Of a DNA stretch of 40,533 nucleotides, positions 1 through 7,453 are shown one piece after another. Both the position numbers and the translations under genes were made by a program. Within the stretch, counting starts at the first letter, position 1. Each line of letters starts with the position of its first letter. The DNA comes from Fidelibacterota bacterium (lineage in GTDB: Bacteria; Fidelibacterota; UBA2242), in the NCBI GenBank assembly GCA_011046365.1, contig DSAS01000149.1:1-40533 (forward strand), written 5' to 3'. A model generated the notes under the pieces. The model did no database searches, was not told where the DNA came from, and was given only the letters and a program-made list of their open reading frames with translations.

Positions 1-10
1 AGAGTAAAAC

Positions 11-96
11 AACTCCGCAGGAGTTAAACGTGAATAACTCCGGTATGCAATCCGGAGTAAGACACCATCTCCCAGTGACCAACTCCGGCAGGAGTT
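11..96. repeat. Cluster of three short palindromes (AACTCC...GGAGTT family)
   Basis: Three related inverted repeats lie within 86 nt. AACTCC-GCA-GGAGTT is at 11-25, ACTCCGG-N8-CCGGAGT at 37-58, and AACTCC-GGCA-GGAGTT at 81-96. Each could form a small hairpin, but none has a run of T on either side, so they do not look like intrinsic terminators. They lie downstream of the ROK repressor gene and may be operators or part of a repeat family continuing outside the window. The middle copy shares 13 of 17 bases with a site directly upstream of the ROK gene (1453-1469). A regulatory role is inference. Confidence 0.5.
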
Positions 97-168
97 GAAC
101 AATTCCCGTTATCGTCGGTACGCCATCAGTTCATCACATGCGTATCAGATTAAACTCAACTGGTTTTT

Positions 169-1425
169 TTATTGATAGTGGATGGATGCCTTCTTGAAGC
201 TGCGGGTTTTCAACAGTGGCTCAAAAATCACCTGCAACGCCATGGAAATGATCCCCTTCATACAGCCCTCTTCCTTCAGGGTACCCACCTCGATGGGCGT
301 CGCCTTAAACGGTATATTATGCATATTTTCCTGGACGATCTGGCGGCATTTATCCAGAAGATACTCGGAATGCTCGATAATTTTACCGGATAAAATGATT
401 TTACTCGTGTTTAATGTCTTGATTAAATCAGTGCACAGAATAGATAAAAGCATGGCGTACTCATCCAGAATTTCCCGCACGATAGCGGCATATTCATGTT
501 GCTCATCAGACAGCAAATCCTCCAGCTTCAAATTCTCAACATCCTGATGACTCAGATGTTTATCATATTGGATTTTGAGCTTGATTGTGTCCAGCAGATG
601 CTGTTCCCGCATGATACTGCCGAAGCGGTGCTGATTGGTGTACAGGTTTTTAACCAGGGCGGGATTGGTTAGATGGTGCCCCAGCTCCAGATAGCCCAGC
701 TCGCCGGCACTGCCATAGCGCCCCCGAATCAGGTTGCCGTCAACAATAATTCCAGCCCCCAGTCCTTCCCCCAGCCAGATACAGACCAGATTGTCCGTAT
801 CCTGACCGGCGCCCAACAGATGCTCTCCGTAAGTGCGGGCATTAACATCATTTTCGATCAGCACCGGCACCCGGTACCTCTCGCTGAAAACCGACGCCAG
901 GGGATGCTGCACCCAGCCGTGAATTGTGACCGCAAAGGCAAGCTCCCCTTTTTCATAGTCAATAAAGCCCGGCACGGCGATGCCGATGCTGATCAGTTTT
1001 TTACGGTAAATAGGTTTTTTCTTCAGCATCGAATCCAGCAAGGTGGTGATTTTGGGTAATACATGCACAATCGTATCGCCGGTTGCATACGGGACAACAT
1101 TTTCGCTGATAATTTCCGAATTCAGATTGGCTAAAGCGACTTTCGCATAGCTGCTGTGAATCTCGATCCCGACGACAAATCCGTTATTGGGCAATAATTT
1201 TAACAGCGTCGGGCGTTTACCGCCCTTTTTCGTGGATTCACCTTTGCCTATTTCAGTAATATAACCGGCTTCTATTAACCGGCTGACAATATCCGAGACC
1301 GCCACTTTGGAAATCCTGGTTCGTTTCGCCAGTTCCACCCTCGAAATGGTACCCTCGCTGCGCACCAGGTTTAATATTCTGGTTTCGTTCAGCTCTTTGA
1401 TCAGCTGGGAATTGACAATATTCAT
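169..1425 (-). CDS. ROK-family transcriptional repressor (NagC/XylR type)
   Basis: This 418-residue protein has an N-terminal winged helix-turn-helix (about residues 14-60: RILNLVRSEGTISRVELAKR... VAVSDIVSRLIEAG) followed by a sugar-kinase-like ROK domain from about residue 80. The ROK domain shows ENDVNA (191-196) and GEGLGAGIIVDGNLIRG (219-235). Family members repress sugar uptake or catabolic genes and release DNA on binding a sugar or sugar phosphate. The usual ROK zinc site (CxCGxxGCxE after the conserved GH) is missing: after H250 the sequence runs on without cysteines. The start is ATG with an AGGCGG ribosome site just upstream. No sugar genes are in view, so the ligand is unknown. A palindrome upstream (1447-1470) may be its own operator. 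Confidence 0.9.
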   Translation of the reverse strand: MNIVNSQLIKELNETRILNLVRSEGTISRVELAKRTRISKVAVSDIVSRLIEAGYITEIGKGESTKKGGKRPTLLKLLPNNGFVVGIEIHSSYAKVALANLNSEIISENVVPYATGDTIVHVLPKITTLLDSMLKKKPIYRKKLISIGIAVPGFIDYEKGELAFAVTIHGWVQHPLASVFSERYRVPVLIENDVNARTYGEHLLGAGQDTDNLVCIWLGEGLGAGIIVDGNLIRGRYGSAGELGYLELGHHLTNPALVKNLYTNQHRFGSIMREQHLLDTIKLKIQYDKHLSHQDVENLKLEDLLSDEQHEYAAIVREILDEYAMLLSILCTDLIKTLNTSKIILSGKIIEHSEYLLDKCRQIVQENMHNIPFKATPIEVGTLKEEGCMKGIISMALQVIFEPLLKTRSFKKASIHYQ

Positions 1426-1446
1426 CCGCCTGTCCCTTTCGAGAAA

Positions 1447-1470
1447 ATTACTTATGCAGTTTGGAGTAAT
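1447..1470. promoter_or_regulatory. Putative operator upstream of the ROK repressor
   Basis: ATTACT-N12-AGTAAT forms a 24-bp dyad about 22 nt upstream of the ROK start codon, in the intergenic region shared with the divergent thioesterase gene. Its right half, TATGCAGTTTGGAGTAA (1453-1469), resembles TATGCAATCCGGAGTAA at 44-60. ROK repressors are commonly autoregulated through dyads of about this length. The assignment rests on position and symmetry only. Confidence 0.3.
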
Positions 1471-1611
1471 ACATTTTAACCAGTGAAAAAATAGGTAAAC
1501 ATTTTTAAATTTCCAACACTGTTTTTTTGACAGAATAATTATTTTAAAACCGATTTGGGATATTTAGTTAGATTTTTTTACTTTCCTATCAAATTATCAG
1601 GAGAGACAAAT

Positions 1612-2013
1612 ATGCAGGATACCATTACAATCAAAATCCGGGGCTATCATCTGGATTTATACGGACATGTCAATAACACCCGCTATCTTGAATTCCTGGA
1701 GGAAGCCCGCTGGACAATTAAGGAAAAATATTTCGATTTCCCCGCAACTCACGCCGAGGGATACGGTTTTGTCGTGGTCAATACGAACATCAATTACCGC
1801 CATCCGGCTGGACTGGGTGATATCCTCGAAATCCGTACGAAAATCAGCAAAATCGGCAGAAAAAGTGCCACCTTCAGGCATACAATCTATCTTGCCGTTT
1901 CGGAAACCCTGATCGCCGACGCTGAGGTCACCTTCGTTATTATTGATCGCAATACCAATAAAGCGATTCCCATCGGTGACAACTGGCGCGAACGACTGGA
2001 AATACTAAAATAA
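1612..2013 (+). CDS. Acyl-CoA thioesterase, 4HBT hotdog-fold family (FadM/YbgC-like)
   Basis: The 133-residue protein carries the hotdog-thioesterase signature YHLDLYGHVNNTRYLEFLEE (residues 12-31), with the catalytic Asp15 in the expected D-x-x-G-H-x-N-N context. Members hydrolyse acyl-CoA or hydroxybenzoyl-CoA thioesters in the cytoplasm; the substrate cannot be told from sequence. The ATG at 1612 is preferred over an in-frame ATG at 1555 because an AGGAGAG ribosome site sits about 7 nt before it and the conserved domain begins right there. The gene diverges from the ROK repressor and could fall under it, but nothing shows this directly. Confidence 0.85.
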   Translation: MQDTITIKIRGYHLDLYGHVNNTRYLEFLEEARWTIKEKYFDFPATHAEGYGFVVVNTNINYRHPAGLGDILEIRTKISKIGRKSATFRHTIYLAVSETLIADAEVTFVIIDRNTNKAIPIGDNWRERLEILK

Positions 2014-2197
2014 TTTATTAAAATCCAAAATAAGCTTAGGTTTATCCGTATTTATAGCCTATATTAGTCCGATTTGAATTCGTTGAAACATATTTGTCCA
2101 TTAAAAACGCCTTTCCGGCGGTTGTGGCTGATTTGGTCAGGAATTCGCGAGGATAATTAATCAAAAGAATGATTCAAGAGAATCAGAGGAGTTAACG

Positions 2198-2509
2198 TTG
2201 AATATCTATGTGGGTAATTTACCCAGAAGCACAAACGAAGATGATGTCCGTAATCTGTTTGCCGAACACGGTAATGTTGCGGAAGTCAACTTAATCAAAG
2301 ACCGCTACACCGATGAATTGCGCGGTTTTGGTTTTATCGAAATGCCGGAAAAATCCGAAGCACTCAAAGCAATTCAGGAAGTCAATGGCAAAGAGTTAGA
2401 CGGTCGTGTGCTGGTTGTCAATGAAGCCAAACCCCGTGAGAACCGTGGAAGCGGTCCGCGCAGAACTGGCGGTGGCAATCGGGGTGGCGGAGCTCGTAAC
2501 CGCTGGTAA
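2198..2509 (+). CDS. RRM-domain RNA-binding protein (glycine-rich, cold-inducible type)
   Basis: This 103-residue protein is one RNA recognition motif (residues 1-78) plus a short basic Gly/Arg-rich tail (79-103). RNP2 is IYVGNL (3-8) and RNP1 is RGFGFIEM (42-49), with the aromatic RNA-stacking residues present. Such proteins in cyanobacteria and many FCB bacteria bind single-stranded RNA and are often cold-induced. The start is TTG at 2198, supported by an AGAGGAG ribosome site about 6 nt upstream and by RNP2 starting at once. A 184-nt leader precedes it and a strong terminator follows, so it is probably monocistronic. Confidence 0.9.
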   Translation: MNIYVGNLPRSTNEDDVRNLFAEHGNVAEVNLIKDRYTDELRGFGFIEMPEKSEALKAIQEVNGKELDGRVLVVNEAKPRENRGSGPRRTGGGNRGGGARNRW

Positions 2510-2529
2510 AAATTAATTTTTTACAAATA

Positions 2530-2558
2530 AAAAAGCCCCTGTAATTCGGGGCTTTTTT
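2530..2558 (+). terminator. Intrinsic terminator after the RRM gene
   Basis: GCCCC (2535-2539) pairs with GGGGC (2548-2552) around an 8-nt loop, followed by TTTTTT (2553-2558) and preceded by a run of A. The A-rich upstream flank means it could also work in the opposite direction, stopping transcription of the minus-strand dipeptidase gene that ends at 2604. Confidence 0.9.
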
Positions 2559-2603
2559 ATTTTAAAGCCGATATATCTCTATCGCTAAGCCTGGAAATGT
2601 AGG

Positions 2604-4286
2604 CTATGTTGGAGTTTTGGAACAGACCTGCCGGAATACCCGCTGAAAATTGCCCCCTAAAATTTTCGCCAGGTCCGCTTTGGAATAGCCATGATTCAGC
2701 AACGCCAGACTCAAATCGGGAAACTTGGATACATCGCTCAAACCGGTCACAGTCCTTCCAATGCCATCGAAATCGGAACCCAGCGCTACATGATCAATCC
2801 CAACCAGATTGACGATATGTTCGATATGTTCGATCACCTGCTCGATACTGGCAGTCCGTGAGCCACTGATAAAATAAGGATAGAAAACGATCCCCACTAC
2901 CCCGCCTCCGGCGGCAATGGCTTCGATTTGCTCATCGTAAAGGTTACGGTAGTGGTCACAAATCGCCCGCGCCCCGGAATGGGTCGCCACAATAGGATTG
3001 ACAGTCGTCTCCAGAATATCACTCACCGTCTTGATCCCGACGTGTGACACATCAATGATAACTCCCAGGGAATCCAAAGTCCGAATAACTTGCCGACCAA
3101 AGTCATTCAGCCCGACACTACTGCTTCGGGCATCCTGAGCCGACACCGCCCAGTCGGTACTGTTGTTCCAGGTAATCGTCAGATAACGCATCCCGTCATC
3201 ATACAGCTGAATTAGTTTGTTGATATCATTCTCAATAACATGTCCACCCTCGACACACATCACCGCAGCGATCTTATTATCCAGGTTGATTGCCAGGGCT
3301 TCGTCAAGCGTGCGTGCCTGCTGGATAAATTCCGGATACAGATTTAATTCCCGGTTAAACAGACCCAGGGCAACCTGAGCTCCTTGATAAGGATTATGTT
3401 GATACGGTTTACCATCCCGAGGATCTATCCAGATCACAAAAAACTGGATATCCACCCCACCCTCGATCAGCCGGGGAATGTCGGTGTGATGACGAGTTTG
3501 CCGGGGCATCCAGTGATACGACGTATCTTCCAGCATCTGCTCCAGAACATCGTTATGCAGATCAATCAGCGTAAGACTGTTATGAATCGTCTCAAGGATT
3601 ACATCAAAATACTCGCCCCCTGCGATCTCCACCGCCACGGTATCCGCGACATAGGCAAATTTATCGTAAATAATCGTGAGAGGCACCGTGCCGGGCTTTG
3701 AAAGAGTGTTTTCACGACGGAAAGAGGCGCCGCTTATCGCTGTGAGCCCACCGCTACCGCCACCATCCAGCTGAACCATCTTTTTGGTGATTGCTTTGTC
3801 GTTGCAGCGGACCGTATAAAAATACACCCCCGCCGCACCGGTGCTCCGCCACTCAACCTGATAATTACCTGCCTCCAGGAACTGCTTTTTCGCATCCAGC
3901 ACCTGACCGAGAAGATTGTAAACAGCAATCTCCACCTCCCCGGCTGCGGCAATACCAAACTCAATTTTGGTTGTCGGGTTGAAGGGATTAGGAAAGTTCT
4001 GCTGAACCGAAAAGTCATGCGGCAAAGTATGCGGATCCAGTAATCCCGATGATGCGCTGGTATATTCCCATTGCCCGAGATAATTTGTCGTGACAGTATC
4101 GCGGATCGCATGTTCATTGGAAATGAGCACGACATTCACCTGAGATAAATTTTTGCCGGTGACAAAATCCTGCACATGGCCGCTGACGGTAAAAGCCACC
4201 AAATTCAGACCGGTCAACATTATCAGGAGGAAAATCGCTAACCCACCACTTAATCTGAATAACCGTTTGCAATTCTTAAAATACAT
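2604..4286 (-). CDS. Secreted M19 (renal-type) dipeptidase with a nested T9SS sorting domain
   Basis: This 560-residue protein has an N-terminal hydrophobic export signal (about 13-32). A carboxypeptidase-regulatory-like Ig domain begins at about 33 (VSGHVQDFVTGKNL). Residues 90-174 are a full T9SS/FlgD-like sorting domain (QNFPNPFNPTTKIEF ... VYNLLGQVL ... GVYFYTV ... KKMVQLD). The Ig-like domain then appears to resume at about 200-232 (VPLTIIYDKFAYVADTVAVE). The M19 metallopeptidase follows from 238. Zinc-site residues are all visible: DLHND (242-246), E346 in VEGG, H415, H436 in THSGAR and D505 in GSDFDG. It should hydrolyse dipeptides outside the cell or in the periplasm. Sorting domains are normally at the extreme C-terminus, so the internal placement is odd. 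It stands alone on the minus strand. Confidence 0.9.
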   Translation of the reverse strand: MYFKNCKRLFRLSGGLAIFLLIMLTGLNLVAFTVSGHVQDFVTGKNLSQVNVVLISNEHAIRDTVTTNYLGQWEYTSASSGLLDPHTLPHDFSVQQNFPNPFNPTTKIEFGIAAAGEVEIAVYNLLGQVLDAKKQFLEAGNYQVEWRSTGAAGVYFYTVRCNDKAITKKMVQLDGGGSGGLTAISGASFRRENTLSKPGTVPLTIIYDKFAYVADTVAVEIAGGEYFDVILETIHNSLTLIDLHNDVLEQMLEDTSYHWMPRQTRHHTDIPRLIEGGVDIQFFVIWIDPRDGKPYQHNPYQGAQVALGLFNRELNLYPEFIQQARTLDEALAINLDNKIAAVMCVEGGHVIENDINKLIQLYDDGMRYLTITWNNSTDWAVSAQDARSSSVGLNDFGRQVIRTLDSLGVIIDVSHVGIKTVSDILETTVNPIVATHSGARAICDHYRNLYDEQIEAIAAGGGVVGIVFYPYFISGSRTASIEQVIEHIEHIVNLVGIDHVALGSDFDGIGRTVTGLSDVSKFPDLSLALLNHGYSKADLAKILGGNFQRVFRQVCSKTPT

Positions 4287-4536
4287 TTTCGCCTGCCAAC
4301 TGTAAATTTCGGGGGAAATATCTCAAATTCGTCAATTTTCAGGTAAAAATAACACAATCAGACGAATGGAACAATGCCCGTCAGCGATTATTTTCCCGTT
4401 ATATTTGCCACTGATATTTAATTAATTAAGACTCTTAACTAACTTCAACAAGGCAAACGCAGATGACCGGTTAAATATTTAAACTGTATTTTTCTCTTGA
4501 TTAATTATAAAATCTTTTTATCTTAAAACATAAAGA
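4287..4536. other. AT-rich intergenic region upstream of the dapB leader
   Basis: This region has no convincing gene. It holds the divergent control regions of the dipeptidase (minus) and the lysine operon (plus). A perfect 13-bp palindrome TTAAGA-C-TCTTAA lies at 4426-4438. A TATAAA at 4506-4511 could serve as a -10 element for the dapB leader, but no good -35 is seen 16-18 nt upstream, so a promoter is only suggested. Confidence 0.4.
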
Positions 4537-4707
4537 ATGAATTCGGATCGCGGAGAAACGTTGAAAACCATTTTCGAAACAGAACACAGGATACACGACT
4601 CGGGCAGTGCCCCGCGGGTCTACCTCATTCTCTGTTCGAAAAAGCAGAGCGCCGCTCTTCCCGAAAAATCCCCGATAGGTTACACTAAGCGCTTCAAACA
4701 GGCTTAG
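4537..4707 (+). CDS. Possible leader peptide ORF (56 aa) upstream of dapB
   Basis: An ATG-started frame of 56 codons runs through the leader RNA and stops with TAG at 4705-4707, exactly at the end of the inner stem of the putative terminator hairpin. The peptide has six lysines, including CSKKQS (33-38) and YTKRFKQA (49-56). That would fit attenuation by lysine-tRNA availability. However, it is longer than classic leader peptides, has no dense run of lysine codons and no clear ribosome site. It may equally be a chance frame inside a structured RNA. Confidence 0.2.
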   Translation: MNSDRGETLKTIFETEHRIHDSGSAPRVYLILCSKKQSAALPEKSPIGYTKRFKQA

Positions 4708-4747
4708 TAATACCTATTTTTTCAAACCCAAATTACATAGGTATTAC
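4542..4747 (+). ncRNA. Structured 5' leader of dapB: candidate riboswitch or attenuator
   Basis: Several helices can be drawn by eye. P1 is TTCGG (4542-4546) with CCGAA (4661-4665). A long P2 pairs 4571-4583 with 4631-4643 (TTTTCGAAACAGA against TCTGTTCGAAAAA, one bulge) and is capped by GGGC-AGT-GCCC (4602-4612). P3 is AGAGC-GCC-GCTCT (4646-4658). Together they make a closed multi-branched domain. A terminator-like hairpin (4675-4722) follows, then an 11-bp perfect inverted repeat GTAATACCTAT / ATAGGTATTAC (4707-4717 / 4737-4747) ending just before the GGAGG ribosome site of dapB. The repeat and the terminator compete for the same ACCTAT. Lysine-riboswitch consensus elements are not recognisable. 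The ligand or signal is unknown; lysine or a diaminopimelate-pathway metabolite is the natural guess. Confidence 0.5.
4675..4722 (+). terminator. Putative regulatory intrinsic terminator in the dapB leader
   Basis: ATAGGT (4675-4680) pairs with ACCTAT (4712-4717) and ACTAAGC (4684-4690) with GCTTAGT (4702-4708). The two helices are separated by a symmetric 3-nt internal loop and capped by an 11-nt loop. TTTTTT (4717-4722) follows at once. It lies about 35 nt upstream of the dapB start, so it would cut off the whole lysine operon unless disrupted. The 3' strand can instead pair with ATAGGTATTAC at 4737-4747. Confidence 0.5.
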
Positions 4748-4757
4748 GGAGGAAAAG

Positions 4758-5513
4758 ATGAAAATCGCTATTCTGGGTTATGGTCGTATGGGACACGCTG
4801 TCGAGTCAGTGGCGGGAGGACTCGGTCACCGGATTTGTGCCATATTTGACCTGAATAATCCGCTTAAAACCGACTCGAACATCAATGACACCGATGTGAT
4901 TATCAGTTTCACCAATCCCGAGGCGGTTATTCACAACCTCGAACTGGCATCGGAAATAAATCTGCCAATCGTGGAGGGCACCACCGGCTGGTATCACCAG
5001 CTGGACCGGATGAAACAGATAGAGAATCTGACAATTCTGTATAGCCCGAACTTTTCCATCGGCGTGTATCTGTTCACAAAATTGGTGGAAAAAGCCGCCC
5101 GGCTTTTCGGTTCATTGCCGGAATACGACTGCTACATCCATGAATGGCACCACCGGTATAAAGCCGACAGCCCCAGCGGGACGGCGCTGAAACTGGCTGA
5201 GATTATGGTAAAAAATATCAAAACAAAAGAAGAAGTATTATCACAGACCTGCACCGGAAAAATCGCCGAAAACGCCCTGCAGGTCAGCTCCACGCGGGTT
5301 GGTCGGATTCCCGGTACTCACGAGGTCGGATTCGATTCGGAACATGATTCAATCATCCTGCGTCATCAAGCTCACGGTCGCACCGGTTTCGCCGTCGGCG
5401 CTCTGAAAGCAGCCGAATGGCTGATCGGCAAAAAGGGCATTTATACCATGGACGATTTTATGGAATCGCTAATTCAAACTCATTCAATGAAAGGACACAA
5501 TTATGAATATTGA
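4758..5513 (+). CDS. dapB: 4-hydroxy-tetrahydrodipicolinate reductase
   Basis: DapB reduces hydroxy-tetrahydrodipicolinate to tetrahydrodipicolinate with NAD(P)H in diaminopimelate/lysine synthesis. The 251-residue protein (E. coli about 273) starts with the dinucleotide-binding loop GYGRMG (7-12), has EGTTGW (73-78), and carries the family signature HEWHHRYKADSPSGTA (128-143) with the catalytic His and Lys. A strong GGAGG ribosome site precedes the ATG. It is the first gene of dapB-dapA-dapD and overlaps dapA by 11 nt, implying translational coupling. Expression is probably controlled by the structured leader upstream. Confidence 0.95.
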   Translation: MKIAILGYGRMGHAVESVAGGLGHRICAIFDLNNPLKTDSNINDTDVIISFTNPEAVIHNLELASEINLPIVEGTTGWYHQLDRMKQIENLTILYSPNFSIGVYLFTKLVEKAARLFGSLPEYDCYIHEWHHRYKADSPSGTALKLAEIMVKNIKTKEEVLSQTCTGKIAENALQVSSTRVGRIPGTHEVGFDSEHDSIILRHQAHGRTGFAVGALKAAEWLIGKKGIYTMDDFMESLIQTHSMKGHNYEY

Positions 5514-6408
5514 ACAATTTCGTGGAACTACCGTCGCACTCGTTACCCCATTTACTAAAAACGGGAAAATTGACGAAATCAAACTGCGAATGCTCGTTGA
5601 CCGGCAAATTGAGCTGGGTACAAACGTCATCCTGGCTTGCGGTACCACCGGTGAAAGCGCCACCCTCTCCCATGAAGAACATCATCATGTGATGGATATT
5701 GTTATCGAGCAGGTCAATGACCGTGTGCCCGTCATCTGCGGCGCTGGCAGCAATGCCACTCATGAAGCCATTTCACTGTCCAAACATGCGGAAGCGCAAG
5801 GTGCCGATGCGATTCTCTCTGTGGGACCCTATTATAACAAACCCACTCAGGAGGGATTTTACCGGCATTTTCGCACAATCGCCGAGTCAGTCAGCATTCC
5901 GCTGATCATCTACAATGTTCCTGGACGTACCGGCTCCAATATCGAAACAAAAACAGTCTTGCGGCTGGCGGAAATTGACAATATCATCGGTATCAAAGAA
6001 GCCAGCGGCAACATGTCTCAGATCATGAATATCCTGCGCAGTCGCCCCGAAGATTTTCTGGTTCTTTCGGGAGATGACGCCCTCAGCCTTGCCCTCATTG
6101 CGCTGGGCGGCGACGGTACAATCTCCGTCATAGCCAATGAAACGCCCGATCGGTTCAGTCAGATGATTTCAGCGGCTTTGAACGGTGACTGGAATCGGGC
6201 ACGCCAGGTGCATGAACAGCTACTGCCCTTAATGGAAGCAAATTTTATCGAAAGCAATCCAATCCCGGTCAAAACCGCCCTGGCAATGATGGGCATCATC
6301 GAAGATAATTTCCGACTGCCGTTGGTGACTATGGCCCCACATAATAGGGAAATTCTGCAGACAATTCTTAGCGATTTAAACCTGTTGAATTCTAACAATC
6401 ATTCATAA
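5503..6408 (+). CDS. dapA: 4-hydroxy-tetrahydrodipicolinate synthase
   Basis: DapA condenses pyruvate with aspartate semialdehyde, the committed step towards diaminopimelate and lysine. The 301-residue TIM-barrel protein has GTTGES (47-52), the catalytic tyrosine in YNVPGRTGSN (137-146), and the Schiff-base Lys165 in GIKEASGN. Its length matches the family (about 292). The ATG lies inside the end of dapB (11-nt overlap) with a GAAAGGA ribosome site inside dapB. DapA comes after DapB here although it acts before it. Confidence 0.95.
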   Translation: MNIEQFRGTTVALVTPFTKNGKIDEIKLRMLVDRQIELGTNVILACGTTGESATLSHEEHHHVMDIVIEQVNDRVPVICGAGSNATHEAISLSKHAEAQGADAILSVGPYYNKPTQEGFYRHFRTIAESVSIPLIIYNVPGRTGSNIETKTVLRLAEIDNIIGIKEASGNMSQIMNILRSRPEDFLVLSGDDALSLALIALGGDGTISVIANETPDRFSQMISAALNGDWNRARQVHEQLLPLMEANFIESNPIPVKTALAMMGIIEDNFRLPLVTMAPHNREILQTILSDLNLLNSNNHS

Positions 6409-6422
6409 TTATCGGAATTCTC

Positions 6423-7256
6423 ATGCATCAATTACAGCAATCTATCGAGACTCTCTTTGTCACTTCGCCGAAGCAGCCGCCCAGAGACTTCCGCCCAATT
6501 TTCAATGAATTTATTAATCAGTTGAATTCGGGGCAGATTCGGGCGACGGAATTTGACGGTGAAAAATGGCAGGTTAATCATTGGGTTAAAAAAGGTATCC
6601 TGCTGGGATTCCGCTACGGGCAACTAACCGACTACTCCGGTGACATCTTCCCTTTTTTTGATAAGGATACCTATCCGCTGCACTCTTTTGCCATTCACCA
6701 AAAAATCCGGATCGTCCCCGGCGGCAGCAGTGTCCGAAGCGGAAGTTTTCTGGCACCGGGCGTCGTCATCATGCCACCGGCTTATGTAAATGTCGGTGCC
6801 TATGTTGACGCCGATACAATGATCGACTCCCATACGCTCGTCGGTTCCTGCGCTCAGATCGGCAAACGGGTTCACCTGAGTGCCGGTGTCCAGATCGGCG
6901 GCGTCCTGGAACCCATCGGTGCCAGACCGGTTATTATTGAAGATGATGTGCTGGTCGGCGGCAATTGCGGCGTCTTTGAAGGTGTTCTGGTCAGGCATGG
7001 TGCCGTATTGGCGGCGGGAACGATTCTCACCGCTTCGCTACCGGTTTACGATCTGATTCGTCAGGAACTATTAAAAGGGAATAAAGAGCAGCCGCTGGTA
7101 ATCCCGGAAAACGCGGTGGTCATTCCGGGCAGTCGTCCGTTGGAAAAGTCCGATTTCGCCCGCCGGCACGGCTTACACGGATATTGCGCCATCATCACTA
7201 AATACCGCGATTCCGGCACTGAAACCGCAACTGCGCTGGAAAAAAGTCTCCGCTAA
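6423..7256 (+). CDS. dapD: Tetrahydrodipicolinate N-succinyltransferase
   Basis: DapD transfers succinyl from succinyl-CoA to tetrahydrodipicolinate, committing the cell to the succinylase branch of diaminopimelate synthesis. The 277-residue protein (E. coli 274) has a helical N-terminal domain and then hexapeptide repeats of a left-handed beta helix from about residue 85 (VRSGSFLAPGVVIMPPAYVN, GAYVDADTMIDSHTLVGSCA). It follows dapA by 14 nt and ends the compact dapBAD unit. The later genes dapC, dapE, dapF and lysA are not in the window. A 7-bp hairpin CAACCAC-AAC-GTGGTTG (7301-7317) lies downstream without a T-run. Confidence 0.95.
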   Translation: MHQLQQSIETLFVTSPKQPPRDFRPIFNEFINQLNSGQIRATEFDGEKWQVNHWVKKGILLGFRYGQLTDYSGDIFPFFDKDTYPLHSFAIHQKIRIVPGGSSVRSGSFLAPGVVIMPPAYVNVGAYVDADTMIDSHTLVGSCAQIGKRVHLSAGVQIGGVLEPIGARPVIIEDDVLVGGNCGVFEGVLVRHGAVLAAGTILTASLPVYDLIRQELLKGNKEQPLVIPENAVVIPGSRPLEKSDFARRHGLHGYCAIITKYRDSGTETATALEKSLR

Positions 7257-7453
7257 TTCCCTGCTTGACCGCAGAATCTGTCAGTTTCCTTTTATTATAG
7301 CAACCACAACGTGGTTGAACTTATCCCCGCCTCTCCTGGCATCTCTGCACTAAAAAATCCCATCAAAATTTTCATTGTTTCCGGTTAAAATTCCTTTCCT
7401 TTCAAAGTAATTTCTCTTAACTTTCTAAAGTTTTCAACCAACACCGAGGGATC

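Noticed and set aside
4498-4524. TTGATT ... TATCTT as the dapB promoter
   Set aside because: The spacing is 15 nt and both elements are weak; a promoter must exist here but could not be fixed.
4537-4757. Lysine riboswitch (L-box) or T-box upstream of dapB
   Set aside because: Neither the lysine aptamer conserved blocks nor the T-box AGGGTGGNACCGCG motif can be found; only the helices described were supported.
7301-7317. CAACCAC-AAC-GTGGTTG hairpin after dapD as an intrinsic terminator
   Set aside because: There is no T-run after the stem, so it was not listed as a terminator; it could still be a weak RNA hairpin.
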